DNA from: Kineococcus endophyticus
GTDB lineage: Bacteria; Actinomycetota; Actinomycetes; Actinomycetales; Kineococcaceae
DNA length: 64,000 nucleotides
Assembly (NCBI RefSeq): GCF_040796495.1
Contig: NZ_JBFNQN010000004.1
Location: forward strand, 1 to 64,000
Direction of reading: 5' to 3'
In this document: positions 48,530 through 57,401 of the stretch, in pieces
How the letters are laid out: each line of letters begins with the position of its first letter
How positions within the stretch are numbered: position 1 is the first letter of the stretch
Translations under genes and position numbers: made by a program
Notes under the pieces: generated by a model
What the model saw: the letters and a program-made list of their open reading frames with translations, nothing else
Databases searched by the model: none
Told to the model about the DNA's origin: nothing

Positions 48530-49744
48530 TCACCCGCGGCCGAGCGTGTCGACGGCCAGCACGACGCACGCCGCGGTCCACCCCAGGGGCGCCGGACCGG
48601 CCGGGGAGCCGTCCGGCAGCACCTTCTCCGGCAGGCTGCCCCACGCGGTCAGGTGCGCGCCCAGCCAGGTCAGCCACGCCTCGGCCTGCGCGGTGCGGCC
48701 GCACGACGCCGCGGCCAGTGCGACGAGCGCCGTCTCGGGCGTCCAGGAGATCCCGTCCTGACGCCACCCCGCCCCGGGCGCCAGCCCACCGGCCGGCCGC
48801 CGCGCGGCCACCTCGTAGACCTCCAGGGCCTGCAGGACGTCGTGGTCGGCCCGCGGCGCGAACGGCGGGAGGCAGAACGTCACGGCGGCGTCCACGGCGT
48901 CACCGCGCCCCCCGGCGCAACGGGTCCACCCCGCCGGCGCGAAGCGCTCGCGGACGAGTCCTGCGAGCGTCCCGGCGGCCGCCGAGACCGTGCGGGCGCG
49001 TCGGCGGTCCCGCAGCCGCGACAGGACGGCGGCGCCCGCGCGCAGGCCGGCGACCAGCGGCGCGACGGCCCCGAGGGTGAGGAGCCGCTCGGACCGTTCC
49101 CAGTAGTCCGGGGAGGGGTCCGGCAACCGCGTCCCGTCGGCCGTCCGGTCGAGGGTGAACTCCAGCGCGCGCTCGAGCAGCCCCCGGTGCTCCTGCGCCC
49201 GGTCCCGGGCGGAGGCGGCGTCGGGGTCGGCGTCGAGCGCGGCCCGCAGCGCCCACAGCGACCAGCCGGCCCCGTCGTCCTGGCGGCGGCGGTCGTCGGG
49301 GGTGCCGCGGCCGTCGAGCAGGTAGCGGGCCTCGAAACCGCCGTCCGGCAGCTGGACGCGGGACAGGAACCGCAGGATCCGGTCGGCGTCGTCGAGGTGT
49401 CCCGTGCGGGCCAGCGCGGCGGCCGCGAAGGCCGAGTCGCGCGGCCAGGCGTACGCCCAGGACGGCGCCGGGCCGGCCGCGACGGCCCCGTCCGGGCCCG
49501 TCAGCGCCCGCAGGTCGAGCAGCGCCCGTCGCACGAGACCGCCGTACGGGCCGGCGTCGCCGGGGACCCGGCCCGTGGCCAGCCAGGCCGACTCGGCCCG
49601 CGGGTCGGCGTCGTACCACCCGGGTCCGGACAGGAGCCGGGGCAGCGGTGCGGCCTCGGTGCGGTCCGGCAGCATCGTCGCGCCCACCGTCCCCACGCCG
49701 AGCACGGAGGCACCCCCGGCCGCCAGCAACCACCGTCGCCGCAC
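48530..49744 (-). CDS. Exported GH15-like (glucoamylase-type) glycoside hydrolase
   Basis: 404 residues from GTG 49744. A short basic lead and hydrophobic stretch ([21 protein letters not shown]) export it. The (alpha/alpha)6 core has [18 protein letters not shown] and [15 protein letters not shown], family-15 substrate-site motifs. Candidate catalytic Glu residues are in DYWERSERL and near [11 protein letters not shown]. It lacks the N-terminal beta domain of typical bacterial glucoamylases, so it is a minimal form acting on an unknown alpha-glucoside. Confidence 0.75.
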   Translation of the reverse strand: MRRRWLLAAGGASVLGVGTVGATMLPDRTEAAPLPRLLSGPGWYDADPRAESAWLATGRVPGDAGPYGGLVRRALLDLRALTGPDGAVAAGPAPSWAYAWPRDSAFAAAALARTGHLDDADRILRFLSRVQLPDGGFEARYLLDGRGTPDDRRRQDDGAGWSLWALRAALDADPDAASARDRAQEHRGLLERALEFTLDRTADGTRLPDPSPDYWERSERLLTLGAVAPLVAGLRAGAAVLSRLRDRRRARTVSAAAGTLAGLVRERFAPAGWTRCAGGRGDAVDAAVTFCLPPFAPRADHDVLQALEVYEVAARRPAGGLAPGAGWRQDGISWTPETALVALAAASCGRTAQAEAWLTWLGAHLTAWGSLPEKVLPDGSPAGPAPLGWTAACVVLAVDTLGRG

Positions 49745-49839
49745 CCCGCACCCCCTCGTGACGTCCTCCCTCCGACCGTAACCCGGGCTCGAACGGCGTG
49801 GGGACGAGTCGCGCGTTCTCCTGCCCGCACGTCACGGGC

Positions 49840-50817
49840 TCAGGCCCGGAACGTGGCGACGGCGGCCGCCGTCTCCTCCGCGATCAGGTCCGCGTTCACC
49901 GCGGCCCCGGCCAGGAGTCCCGCGCCGGCGGCGGTGACGACCTGCGCCTGCGGGTCGGTGACGTTCCCCGCCAGGTGCACGCCCGGCACGCTCGTCTCGC
50001 CGCCGGGGCCGGAGGGGTAGCGGTCCCCGACCTCCACGCCGCCCACCACGACGGGTTCCCGCACGATCCCGAGGTCGTCCAGCACGGGGGAGGACACGCG
50101 CACGGGCGCGCCGACGACGAGGACCTCGCGGTCGACGACGGTGCCGTCCGCCAGGCGGACGCCCCGCACCCGCCCGTCGGCCGCCAGGACCTCGCGGACC
50201 TCCCCGTCGACGATCCGGGTTCCGCGGGCCAGGAGTTCCGCACGGCGTTCGGCCGTCAGCGGGGGAGCGGTGTGCGAGAAGTACACGAGGTCGGCGCTCC
50301 ACTGGCGGAACAACCAGGCCTGGTGGCCCGACAGGGCCGACGTGGCGAGGACGCCGATCGCGCGGTCGGCGACCTCGTACCCGTGGCAGTACGGGCAGTG
50401 GACGACGTCACCTCCCCAGTGCTCCCGCAGGCCCGGGACCTCGGGCAGGTCGTCGACGAGCCCGGTGGCGACGACGAGGCGGCGGGCGTGGAACTCCCCG
50501 GCGGAGCCGACGACGGTGAACGAGCCGTCGGAGTTCCGGGTCGCACCGGTCGCGGTGGCCGCCACGACCGTCCCGCCGTAGCGGCGGACCTCCTCGGAAC
50601 CGCTGCGCTGCAGCTCGAACGGGTCGACGCCGTCGCGGGTCAGGAAGTTGTGGACGCCGTGCGCGGGGGCGTTGCGGGGGTTCTGCGCGTCGAGCACGGT
50701 CACGCGCCGCCGGGCGCGGCCGAGGGCGACGGCGGCGGACAGGCCGGCGGCGCCACCGCCGACGACGAGGACGTCGAGCAGGTCGGGGTTCGGGGTTCCA
50801 GGCACGGGACGAGGCAT
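49840..50817 (-). CDS. NAD(P)/FAD-dependent oxidoreductase (thioredoxin-reductase-like)
   Basis: 325 residues from ATG 50817. FAD-binding VLVVGGGAAGLSAAVALGRA, the disulfide candidate HCPYCHGYEV, a second dinucleotide fold starting RAIGVLATSALSGHQAW, and the FAD-closing PGVHLAGNVTDPQAQVVTAAGAG. This is the subgroup often next to XRE-cupin regulators, and in other actinobacteria fused to a methyltransferase like the one at 41850. Redox partner unknown. The divergent regulator and shared operator show how it is controlled. Confidence 0.85.
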   Translation of the reverse strand: MPRPVPGTPNPDLLDVLVVGGGAAGLSAAVALGRARRRVTVLDAQNPRNAPAHGVHNFLTRDGVDPFELQRSGSEEVRRYGGTVVAATATGATRNSDGSFTVVGSAGEFHARRLVVATGLVDDLPEVPGLREHWGGDVVHCPYCHGYEVADRAIGVLATSALSGHQAWLFRQWSADLVYFSHTAPPLTAERRAELLARGTRIVDGEVREVLAADGRVRGVRLADGTVVDREVLVVGAPVRVSSPVLDDLGIVREPVVVGGVEVGDRYPSGPGGETSVPGVHLAGNVTDPQAQVVTAAGAGLLAGAAVNADLIAEETAAAVATFRA

Positions 50818-50859
50818 GGCAGGAGGGTCGCCCGGGGACGACCGCGACGACCAGCTCGC

Positions 50860-50874
50860 TTGCCGATCCGGCAA
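50860..50874. promoter_or_regulatory. Operator TTGCCG-ATC-CGGCAA between FAD oxidoreductase and XRE-cupin genes
   Basis: Perfect six-base arms with a 3-base centre, 43 bp before the oxidoreductase and 13 bp before the regulator start. Same architecture as the site at 41794-41808. Confidence 0.78.
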
Positions 50875-50886
50875 CGACGGGGTCGG

Positions 50887-51513
50887 ATGTCCGGTGTGAC
50901 CGGGAGACTCGAGGACGTGGCGGTGGACGACGTGGCGGCGACGACCGCCGCGGTGGGGCCGAGGCTGCGGCGGTTGCGGACGGACGCCGGCCGCACGCTC
51001 GCCGAGGTCGGCGCGGCGACGGGGATCTCCGTGAGCACCCTGTCGCGGCTGGAGTCGGGCGGCCGGAAGGTGACCCTGGAACTCCTGCTGCCGCTCGCCG
51101 AGCACTTCGAGGTGGGGCTCGACGAACTCGTGCGCCCCGCGCGTCCGGCGTCCCGGGCCGCTCGGCGGACGGTGCACCGGGGGATGACGTACCTGCCGCT
51201 CACGGCGGCCCCGGGTGGGTTGCGGGCCTACAAGCAGGTGCTCGACCCCGGTGCGGGGGAGGAGTCGGACGAGCAGAACGTCCACGAGGGGTACGAGTGG
51301 ATCTACGTCATGGCGGGGCGGTTGCGGATGCGCCTCGGGGACGACGACTTCGTCGTGGCGGCCGGGGAGGCGGCCGAGTTCGACACCCGGCTGCCGCACC
51401 GCGTCAGCAACCCCGGCACGGTCCCGACGGAGTGCCTCGTCCTGTTCGGTCGGCAGGGGGAACGGATGCACGTGCGGGCGCGGCCCCGCGCCCCGCGCGT
51501 CAGGTCGCGGTGA
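50887..51513 (+). CDS. XRE-family regulator with C-terminal cupin domain
   Basis: 208 residues from ATG 50887. HTH at about 24-82: VGPRLRRLRTDAGRTLAEVGAATGISVSTLSRLESGGRKVTLELLLPLAEHF. The cupin is at about 105-200 (EGYEWIYVMAGRLRMRLGDDDFVVAAGEAAEFDTRLPHRVSN). The cupin would sense a small ligand or metal. Divergent from the oxidoreductase with the TTGCCG-N3-CGGCAA site between, so it is the probable binder of that site and of the one at 41794. Confidence 0.87.
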   Translation: MSGVTGRLEDVAVDDVAATTAAVGPRLRRLRTDAGRTLAEVGAATGISVSTLSRLESGGRKVTLELLLPLAEHFEVGLDELVRPARPASRAARRTVHRGMTYLPLTAAPGGLRAYKQVLDPGAGEESDEQNVHEGYEWIYVMAGRLRMRLGDDDFVVAAGEAAEFDTRLPHRVSNPGTVPTECLVLFGRQGERMHVRARPRAPRVRSR

Positions 51514-52051
51514 GTTCCCGCACGACGACCGTGCTCAGCGGTCGGTCGGCGTAGAGCAGGCGGACGGCGGCCGGATCGGGGTTCCCCGCGTCCGGCCCCT
51601 GCCACACGAGGTGCAAGCCCGCGCGCTCCGCGGCGGCCTTGGAGCGGACGTTGTGCTCCAGCAGGTACGCCGTGATCGGGAGGTCGAACCGCACCCGCCG
51701 GGCGGCGGCGACGGCGGCGCGGATGAGTTCCTGCGCGTACCCCTGGCCCCAGGAGGCCCGGGCCAGCCGGTAGCCGAGGTTCCACGCCAGGCCGAGGCGC
51801 AGGTCGCACCCCCCGGTGCCCACGAGGGCCCCGTCGGCGTCGCGCGCCACCCAGCTGCCCAGCCCCACGAGCTGCCAGCTCTCGTCGACGGCGTCGAGCA
51901 GTCCGCGCGTCGTCGCGGGGTCGGTGTGGCGGCGGCTGGGGAAGTGCTCCCACACCGCCGGGTCGGAGTAGAGGGTGAACACGTCGTCGAGGTCGGCGGG
52001 CACCGGCCGGGTCAGGACGAGCCGGTCGGTGCGGACGTTCTCCTCGCTCAC
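51500..52051 (-). CDS. GNAT-family N-acetyltransferase
   Basis: 183 residues from GTG 52051, preceded by GGGAGGG. RTDRLVLTRPVPADLDDVFTLYSDPAVWEHFP is the RimJ/RimL-type opening. LGYRLARASWGQGYAQELIRAAVAAARR holds the acetyl-CoA loop (R-x-x-x-G-x-G/A), followed by LLEHNVRSKAAAERAGLHLV. Substrate unknown. Its 3' end overlaps the XRE-cupin gene's 3' end by 14 bp on the opposite strand. Confidence 0.82.
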   Translation of the reverse strand: MSEENVRTDRLVLTRPVPADLDDVFTLYSDPAVWEHFPSRRHTDPATTRGLLDAVDESWQLVGLGSWVARDADGALVGTGGCDLRLGLAWNLGYRLARASWGQGYAQELIRAAVAAARRVRFDLPITAYLLEHNVRSKAAAERAGLHLVWQGPDAGNPDPAAVRLLYADRPLSTVVVRELTAT

Positions 52052-52179
52052 CCCACCACCCTCCCACCCCGCTGGTCCCCCGTGGAGGACACTCCCTCCG
52101 CCCCCAGGGGTGCCCCGGGTGCCTGGACGCGCGTCGCGGAGCACACTGGAACCGTTGCTCGAGGACACGGGAGGACGAC

Positions 52180-52944
52180 ATGCGCACCGCTCGCACGCGA
52201 GGACTCGCCCTGGCGTCGCTGGCCGTCGCAGCGGTGGTGGCGGGGTGCTCCGACACCGCGTCCGTGAGCGTGGGCTCGGAGACGAGCTCGTCCCCGTCGA
52301 GCGCGTCCCCGTCGAGCGCGTCCCCGTCGAGCACTTCCACCACCCGGTCCGCGGGACCCACCGCGGGGGTTCCCGACGGGGCCGGTACCGCGACGACGGT
52401 CGACCTCGACGGGGACGGGCGACCGGACACGGTGTGGATCGCCGACGACGCCGAGGGGCACCGAAACCTCGGCGTCACGACGACGTCGCACGGCACGGTC
52501 TTCACGGGCTTCACCTCCGCCGCACCGCAGGCGGCGTCGGCGACGGCCGCCGTCCTCGCGTCCGGGGCTCCGGTCGTGTTCCTGGACACCGGACGTTCGG
52601 TCGAGCTGTACGTCTACCGCGTCGAGGGCCCGAGCCTGGGCGTCGTGCGCGGCGTCACGGGTGACCCGTACTCGTTCAGCCTGGGGTTCACGGACTACGG
52701 GACGGGCCTGACCTGCCGGCCGGAGGCGGACGGTCTGCACCTGTTCGGGGAGAACGCCGTCGCGGGTTCGGGGAACACGTTCACGGTGACGCGCACCGAG
52801 GTGACCGTGAGCGCCGAGCACTCCGTGGCGCAGAACGGCGCACGGACGACGGTGGGCACCGGGTTGTCCGCCGACGACCCGCGGGTGCAGGCGGGGCGGG
52901 GGACGACGTGCGGCGACGGCGGGGTCGCGCGCGAACCGCAGTGA
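52180..52944 (+). CDS. Lipoprotein with calcium-binding-like VDLDGDGRPD motif
   Basis: 254 residues. Lipobox VVAGC places the lipidated Cys at residue 23. A Ser/Pro-rich spacer made by 15-bp repeats follows, then a single FG-GAP/EF-like loop VDLDGDGRPDTVWI and a beta-rich domain. Two cysteines (TCRPE and TTCGD) may form a disulfide. Surface-anchored; function unknown. Confidence 0.78.
   Translation: MRTARTRGLALASLAVAAVVAGCSDTASVSVGSETSSSPSSASPSSASPSSTSTTRSAGPTAGVPDGAGTATTVDLDGDGRPDTVWIADDAEGHRNLGVTTTSHGTVFTGFTSAAPQAASATAAVLASGAPVVFLDTGRSVELYVYRVEGPSLGVVRGVTGDPYSFSLGFTDYGTGLTCRPEADGLHLFGENAVAGSGNTFTVTRTEVTVSAEHSVAQNGARTTVGTGLSADDPRVQAGRGTTCGDGGVAREPQ
52291..52335. repeat. Three 15-bp tandem units in the lipoprotein spacer
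   Basis: TCCCCGTCGAGCGCG twice exactly and a third diverging copy, encoding repeated Ser-Pro-Ser-Ser-Ala in the linker after the lipobox. Confidence 0.8.
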
Positions 52945-52960
52945 CCCTCGCGCCGGCGCG

Positions 52961-53740
52961 TCAGCGGAACCGGCGGCCCTGGTCCCGGCGGATGGCCCAC
53001 ACGGCGACGGCGCCGAACACGACGGCCCAGCCGACGAGGACGGGCACGACGCGGGTCCCGACGTCCAGCCCCGTGACGGCGCTGGTCACCAGGTCGCGTC
53101 CGGCGCGGGTCGGGGTCCAGACGGAGATGGACTGCAACCAGTCCGGCATCGTCTCCGGCGGCAGGAACAACCCGCCGGCGAACGCGAGCGGCAGCAGCAC
53201 GACCTGCGCCAGCGCCAGCGCGGCCTTGGCGGGGAGCGAGTAGCCGATCGCCAACCCCAGCGCCAGCAACGGGACACCGGCGGCGAGCAGCGCGACGAGG
53301 CCCTCGAGGAACCGGGCCACGGACACGGTCGCGTCCGTGAGCAGGGCCGAGAGCGCGACGAGCGGCACCAGCCCGAGGAGGGTGAAGAACGCCCCCATGA
53401 GGACGCGCGCGAGGAACCGCGGCGCGGCACCGACGGGCAGGGTGCGCAGGTGCGTGTCCCACGGCAGCGCCCGGTCCTCGGCGATCCCCGCGCCGTGGGT
53501 GAACAGGGCCGTGCTCATGGCCGAGAACACCGCGAGCTGCGCCGTCGCGGCCGTCGCGGCGAGGGGGCTCATCGCCCCCGCCTGCGGCACGACGAAGACC
53601 GTGAAGATGAGGGCGGGGAACACCGCGGTGCTGACGACGACGACGGGCACCCGCAGGGTTTCGAGCACCTGGTAGCGGGTGTGCAACCACGTGAGCCGGG
53701 CGGGACCGACCGTGCGCGAGGGGGCGGCGGCGTGCGTCAC
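52961..53740 (-). CDS. ABC-2 type transporter permease
   Basis: 259 residues from GTG 53740, overlapping the ATPase stop by 4 bases. Six hydrophobic helices in the ABC-2 layout, with PVVVVSTAVFPALIFTVFVVPQ after the first amphipathic helix and LAQVVLLPLAFAGGLFLPPETMPDWLQSISVWTPTRAGRDLV, a typical ABC-2 C-terminal segment. Works with the ATPase just upstream. Drug or lipid efflux is the usual role of this type. Confidence 0.83.
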   Translation of the reverse strand: MTHAAAPSRTVGPARLTWLHTRYQVLETLRVPVVVVSTAVFPALIFTVFVVPQAGAMSPLAATAATAQLAVFSAMSTALFTHGAGIAEDRALPWDTHLRTLPVGAAPRFLARVLMGAFFTLLGLVPLVALSALLTDATVSVARFLEGLVALLAAGVPLLALGLAIGYSLPAKAALALAQVVLLPLAFAGGLFLPPETMPDWLQSISVWTPTRAGRDLVTSAVTGLDVGTRVVPVLVGWAVVFGAVAVWAIRRDQGRRFR

Positions 53741-54645
53741 CGGGAGACCTCCTCCGGCGTCGTCGCCCCGGAGGTGAGGGCGAGGAACGCCTCCTCGAGC
53801 GAGGCCGTCGCCACCTCCAGGTCCCGGAAGGAGACCTCGCGGCGCACGAGGTCGCGGACCAGACCGTCGGCGTCGGGGACGAGGAGTTCGACGCGGTCGC
53901 CGTCGCGGACGAGCACCTCCGCGCCCACCAGCAGGTCGTCGGGGACGGAGTCGGCGCGGAAGCGGACGCGGCGCACCTCGGTGCGGCCGCGGACCTCCTC
54001 GACCGTGCCGGACACCAGCACCCGGCCGTGGTCGACGACGACCACGCGGTGGGCGAGCGCCTCGACCTCCTCGAGGTGGTGCGACGTCAGCAGCAGCGTG
54101 CCGCCGTCGGCGACGAACCCGCGCACGGCCTCCCACAGCGACAGGCGGGCCGGCACGTCGAGCCCGGTCGTCGGTTCGTCGAGGAGCACGACGCGCGGCC
54201 GCCCGACGAAGGCGAGCGCCACCGCGACCCTGCGTTGCTGACCGCCGGACAGCCCGCCGCACTGCCGGCCGGCGAGGTCGGTCAGCCCGAACCGTTCCAG
54301 CAGTTCGGGTCGCGGCACGGGATCGCGGTGGTGGCCCGCGGCGAAGTCGACGACCTCGCGGACCTTGAGGGTCTGCGGCAGTCCGGTGGCCTGCGGGGTG
54401 ACGCCGATGCGGGCGCGGGCGCCCGGGTCCCGGGGGTCGCCCCCCGCCACGCGGACCGTGCCGCGGTCGGGTCGGCGCAGACCGGCCAGCAACGACAGCA
54501 GCGTCGACTTCCCGGCGCCGTTCGGGCCGAGGACGCCCACGGCCTCCCCGGCCTCGACCTCGAGGCTGACGTCGTCGAGCGCGGTGAGGGGCCCGAACGT
54601 GCGCGTGACGTGGTCGACCTCGACGGCGGCGGCGGGTGCGGGCAC
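53737..54645 (-). CDS. ABC transporter ATP-binding protein (ABC-2 exporter)
   Basis: 302 residues from GTG 54645. Walker [20 protein letters not shown], signature [16 protein letters not shown], Walker [14 protein letters not shown], switch His in [13 protein letters not shown]-terminal DUF4162-like domain of about 70 residues ([16 protein letters not shown] onward) follows the core, as in drug-exporter ATPases. Coupled to the permease by a GTGA. Confidence 0.88.
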   Translation of the reverse strand: MPAPAAAVEVDHVTRTFGPLTALDDVSLEVEAGEAVGVLGPNGAGKSTLLSLLAGLRRPDRGTVRVAGGDPRDPGARARIGVTPQATGLPQTLKVREVVDFAAGHHRDPVPRPELLERFGLTDLAGRQCGGLSGGQQRRVAVALAFVGRPRVVLLDEPTTGLDVPARLSLWEAVRGFVADGGTLLLTSHHLEEVEALAHRVVVVDHGRVLVSGTVEEVRGRTEVRRVRFRADSVPDDLLVGAEVLVRDGDRVELLVPDADGLVRDLVRREVSFRDLEVATASLEEAFLALTSGATTPEEVSR

Positions 54646-54690
54646 GGCCCCACCCTGCCCCGGGGGTGGTGGGCGGACAACCGCGCCGGG

Positions 54691-54753
54691 GACGGGAAGC
54701 ACACCTCGCGCCCGTGGAGGCCCCTCGGAAGGGCGCGAGGCGTGCTTCCCGTC
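54691..54753 (-). terminator. Long hairpin after rpmE2
   Basis: The 23-base arms 54691-54713 and 54731-54753 pair with a single mismatch, directly after the L31 gene stop (54756) and before the ABC ATPase start. Confidence 0.82.
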
Positions 54754-54755
54754 GT

Positions 54756-55007
54756 TCAGGGGCGGGCGTAGCGGCGGCGGAACTTCTCCACACGGCCCTC
54801 GGTGTCCAGGACGCGGGCGGTCCCGGTCCAGAACGGGTGGCTGGCGGCGGAGACGTCGACGTCCCACACCGGGTACGTGCCGCCGTCCTCCCACTCCACC
54901 GTCGGCAGGTCGCGCGTGACGATCGTCGACCGGGTCAGGAACGCGGTGCCGGCGGACTTGTCGCGGAAGACGACGGCCTCGTAGACGGGGTGGATGGCGG
55001 GGCGCAC
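54756..55007 (-). CDS. rpmE2: Ribosomal protein L31 type B (zinc-free)
   Basis: 83 residues from GTG 55007, with GGAG 6 bases upstream. [24 protein letters not shown] and [32 protein letters not shown] are type-B features. The zinc-binding CxxC pair of the usual L31 is absent. In actinobacteria it replaces zinc L31 when zinc is short. Divergent from the four other zinc-free ribosomal genes, with a Zur-like box between. Confidence 0.93.
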   Translation of the reverse strand: MRPAIHPVYEAVVFRDKSAGTAFLTRSTIVTRDLPTVEWEDGGTYPVWDVDVSAASHPFWTGTARVLDTEGRVEKFRRRYARP

Positions 55008-55029
55008 GGGGTCTCCTCGCAGAGCTTGT

Positions 55030-55044
55030 CGGGAATGGTTGTCA
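55030..55044. promoter_or_regulatory. Zur-like box between rpmE2 and rpmB
   Basis: CGGGAATGGTTGTCA agrees at 10 of 15 positions with the actinobacterial Zur palindrome TGAAAATGATTTTCA, including the core AATG-TT-TCA. It lies 23 bp from the rpmE2 start and 47 bp from the rpmB start, so one bound Zur could control both directions. Confidence 0.65.
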
Positions 55045-55091
55045 GTAGCGGTAGTGTTGCACAGACCGTACGGCGACCAGGAGGAGATGAC

Positions 55092-55328
55092 GTGTCGGCT
55101 CGATGCCAGGTGACGGGCGCGGAACCCGGGTTCGGGAAGTCCGTCTCCCACTCGCACCGCCGGACCAACCGGCGCTGGGACCCCAACCTCCAGCGCAAGA
55201 AGTACTTCGTGCCCTCGTTGGGACGCACGGTCACGCTGACCGTGTCGGCACGGGGCATCAAGACCATCGACCAGCGCGGCATCGAGTCCGTGGTGGCGCA
55301 GATCCGAGCGCGAGGGGAGCGCATCTGA
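55092..55328 (+). CDS. rpmB: Ribosomal protein L28 (zinc-free paralogue)
   Basis: 78 residues from GTG 55092 with GGAGGAG upstream. [36 protein letters not shown] and [17 protein letters not shown] are L28 signatures. Only one Cys remains, so the zinc knuckle is lost. First of a tight four-gene string (rpmB-rpmG-rpsN-rpmJ). Confidence 0.93.
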   Translation: MSARCQVTGAEPGFGKSVSHSHRRTNRRWDPNLQRKKYFVPSLGRTVTLTVSARGIKTIDQRGIESVVAQIRARGERI

Positions 55329-55495
55329 TGGCGAGGACCGCCGACGTCCGTCCGGTGATCAAGCTGAGGTCGACCGCGGGGACCGGGTACACGTACGTGA
55401 CCCGCAAGAACCGCCGCAACGACCCCGACCGCATGGTCATCCGCAAGTACGACCCCGTCGCGCGCAGGCACGTCGACTTCCGCGAGGAGCGCTGA
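55328..55495 (+). CDS. rpmG: Ribosomal protein L33 (zinc-free paralogue)
   Basis: 55 residues; ATG overlaps the rpmB stop by one base (TGATG). [47 protein letters not shown] is L33, with none of the four zinc cysteines. Same string as rpmB. Confidence 0.93.
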   Translation: MARTADVRPVIKLRSTAGTGYTYVTRKNRRNDPDRMVIRKYDPVARRHVDFREER

Positions 55496-55800
55496 TGGCC
55501 AAGACGTCGAAGACCGCCCGCAACGAGCAGCGGCGCGCCGTCGTCGAGCGCTGGGCGCAGCGGCGGGCCGAGCTGAAGCGCACGGTGGCGAACCCGCACC
55601 TGCCCGCCGGGGAACGCGCCGCGGCCCAGCTCGCGCTGCAGAAGCTGCCGCGGGACGCGAGCCCGACGCGGCTGCGCAACCGCGACGCCGCCGACGGCCG
55701 GCCCCGGGGTTTCCTGCGGAAGTTCGGCATCTCCCGCGTCCGCCTGCGGGAGATGGCGCACGCCGGGGAACTGCCCGGAGTCACGAAGTCCAGCTGGTGA
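55495..55800 (+). CDS. rpsN: Ribosomal protein S14 (zinc-free, long form)
   Basis: 101 residues. [27 protein letters not shown] at the start and [33 protein letters not shown] at the end are S14. The CxxC...CxxC of the short zinc form is missing. Overlaps the rpmG stop by one base. Confidence 0.94.
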   Translation: MAKTSKTARNEQRRAVVERWAQRRAELKRTVANPHLPAGERAAAQLALQKLPRDASPTRLRNRDAADGRPRGFLRKFGISRVRLREMAHAGELPGVTKSSW

Positions 55801-55822
55801 GACCGTTCGGAGAGGTGCTGCG

Positions 55823-55945
55823 GTGAAGGTCGTCAAGTCCCTGAAGTCCCTGAAGCAGAAGGACGGCTCCATCGTCGTCCGGCGGCACGGGAAGGTGTTC
55901 GTCCTCAACAAGCGGAACCCGCGGTGGAAGGCCCGCCAGGGCTGA
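55823..55945 (+). CDS. rpmJ: Ribosomal protein L36 type B (YkgO-like, zinc-free)
   Basis: 40 residues from GTG 55823: [18 protein letters not shown], then [21 protein letters not shown]. None of the zinc-binding Cys residues of ordinary L36 is present. GGAGAGG precedes the start. Last gene of the zinc-free set. Confidence 0.93.
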   Translation: MKVVKSLKSLKQKDGSIVVRRHGKVFVLNKRNPRWKARQG

Positions 55946-55957
55946 CACGATGACGGG

Positions 55958-56458
55958 GTGAGCGTTCCAGACCTCCCCGTGGACCTGCACGAGGACCTGC
56001 ACGAGGACCTGCACGAGGACCTGCACGAGGAACCGCCCGGTGGACCCGCCGGGCGGTTCCTGCGCACCGCGTTCTGGGCCGAGGCGGCCGCCGCGACCGG
56101 TCTGCCCCTGCAGCAGGGGGCGCCCGCAGCCGACCTCGTCGACCTCGTCCCCCCGCACGGCGCGTTCGTCGTGGCGGGGGAGCGGCGGGGCTGCGTCGGC
56201 GTGCGGACCTTGCCGGACGGGGCGGTCGAGGTGAAGCGCCTGTTCGTCACCCCCGAGGCCCGGGGCAGCGGGCTCGGCCGGTCGCTGCTCACGTGGTGCG
56301 AGGACTGGGCCCGCGCCCGCGGCGCGATCCGGCTGGTGCTCGACACGCACGGTGCCCTCACCGCCGCCCGCGCGCTCTACCTCTCAGCGGGTTTCCGCGA
56401 GGTCGAGCGGTACAACGACAACCCGCACGCGCAGTTGTGGTTCGCGAAGGAGCTGTGA
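55958..56458 (+). CDS. GNAT acetyltransferase with (LHED)n N-terminal repeat
   Basis: 166 residues from GTG 55958, without a convincing ribosome site. The GNAT core is AFVVAGERRGCVGVRTLPDGAVEVKRLFVTPEARGSGLGRSLLTWCEDWARARGA with RGSGLG as the acetyl-CoA loop, then LYLSAGFREVERYNDNP. Before it are about 20 residues of Leu-His-Glu-Asp repeats made by four 12-bp units. The true start may be downstream of the repeat, leaving the repeat untranslated. Confidence 0.75.
   Translation: MSVPDLPVDLHEDLHEDLHEDLHEEPPGGPAGRFLRTAFWAEAAAATGLPLQQGAPAADLVDLVPPHGAFVVAGERRGCVGVRTLPDGAVEVKRLFVTPEARGSGLGRSLLTWCEDWARARGAIRLVLDTHGALTAARALYLSAGFREVERYNDNPHAQLWFAKEL
55982..56029. repeat. Four 12-bp tandem units in the GNAT gene's 5' end
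   Basis: GACCTGCACGAG four times in a row, encoding Asp-Leu-His-Glu repeats. Exact copies indicate recent expansion. Confidence 0.85.
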
Positions 56459-56552
56459 CGGCGCTGGACCGGCCACTGCGTCACGTTCCGACACTCCGTC
56501 GACGGCGGGAGGTCGTGGAACGCACCGCAGTGGCGGGCGTAGCGTCGGCCGT

Positions 56553-57395
56553 ATGCAGGCGTCACAGCGGGACCGCGCCGTCGCGGCGGCGACGGAGATC
56601 GCCACGTCCTCCGGGTTGCCGGTGGACGACGCCGTCGTCCTGCACGCCTCCAACGCGCTGACGCTGCGGCTCCTGCCGTGCGACGTGGTCGCGCGCGTTT
56701 CGGTGCGGGACGTGGAGCAGGCGCAGCGCGAACTCGACCTGGCGACCACCCTGGCGGCCGTGGCGCCGGTCGTCGCGCTCGATCCGAGGGTTCCGGTCCG
56801 GGCGCACGTGCGCGGCGAGTTCGTCGTCACGTTCTGGGCGCACGAGGTGGACTCCGGGCAGCTGCCGACGCCGGACGACTACGCGCACGCTCTGCTCCTG
56901 CTGCACCAGGGGATGCGCAGCCCCGACCTGACGCTGGACGCGCCACGGTTCACCGGACGCGTGGACGCGGCCCGGACCCTGCTGCTCGACCGCACGCGGA
57001 CGCCGGACGCGCCCGACGACGTCCGTGGCACGGTGCTCGACGCCCTGGCCGGCGCGGTCGCGATGATCGACCGGGCCGGGCGCCCCGAACAACTCCTGCA
57101 CGGGGAACCCCACCCCGGCAACGTCCTGTCGACCCCCGCCGGGCTCCGGTTCGTCGACTGGGAGACGTGCTGCCGCGGGCCGGTGGAACTCGACGTCGCC
57201 CACGCCCCGGACGAGGTCGCGCAGCACTACCCGGGGTTGGACCCCGCCGTTCTGCACGCCTGTCGGATCGTCATGTACGCCCTCATCGTGACGTGGCGGT
57301 GGGACCGCGACGACCGGTTGCCGGACCGGGAACGGCTCGCGCGGGTCTGGTTCGCCGAACTGCAGGCGCTCCTGGACGACCCGGCCCCCGGCTGA
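56553..57395 (+). CDS. Aminoglycoside phosphotransferase-fold protein
   Basis: 280 residues from ATG 56553. N-lobe NALTLRLLPCDVVARVSVRD. Catalytic loop LLHGEPHPGNVLSTPAGLRFVDWETCCRGPVELDVAH, with His, Asn and metal Asp in place; the HGD Asp is Glu (HGEPHPGN), as in part of the family. Substrate could be an antibiotic, sugar or amine. Probably a single-gene unit. Confidence 0.8.
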   Translation: MQASQRDRAVAAATEIATSSGLPVDDAVVLHASNALTLRLLPCDVVARVSVRDVEQAQRELDLATTLAAVAPVVALDPRVPVRAHVRGEFVVTFWAHEVDSGQLPTPDDYAHALLLLHQGMRSPDLTLDAPRFTGRVDAARTLLLDRTRTPDAPDDVRGTVLDALAGAVAMIDRAGRPEQLLHGEPHPGNVLSTPAGLRFVDWETCCRGPVELDVAHAPDEVAQHYPGLDPAVLHACRIVMYALIVTWRWDRDDRLPDRERLARVWFAELQALLDDPAPG

Positions 57396-57401
57396 CCCGC
57401 C

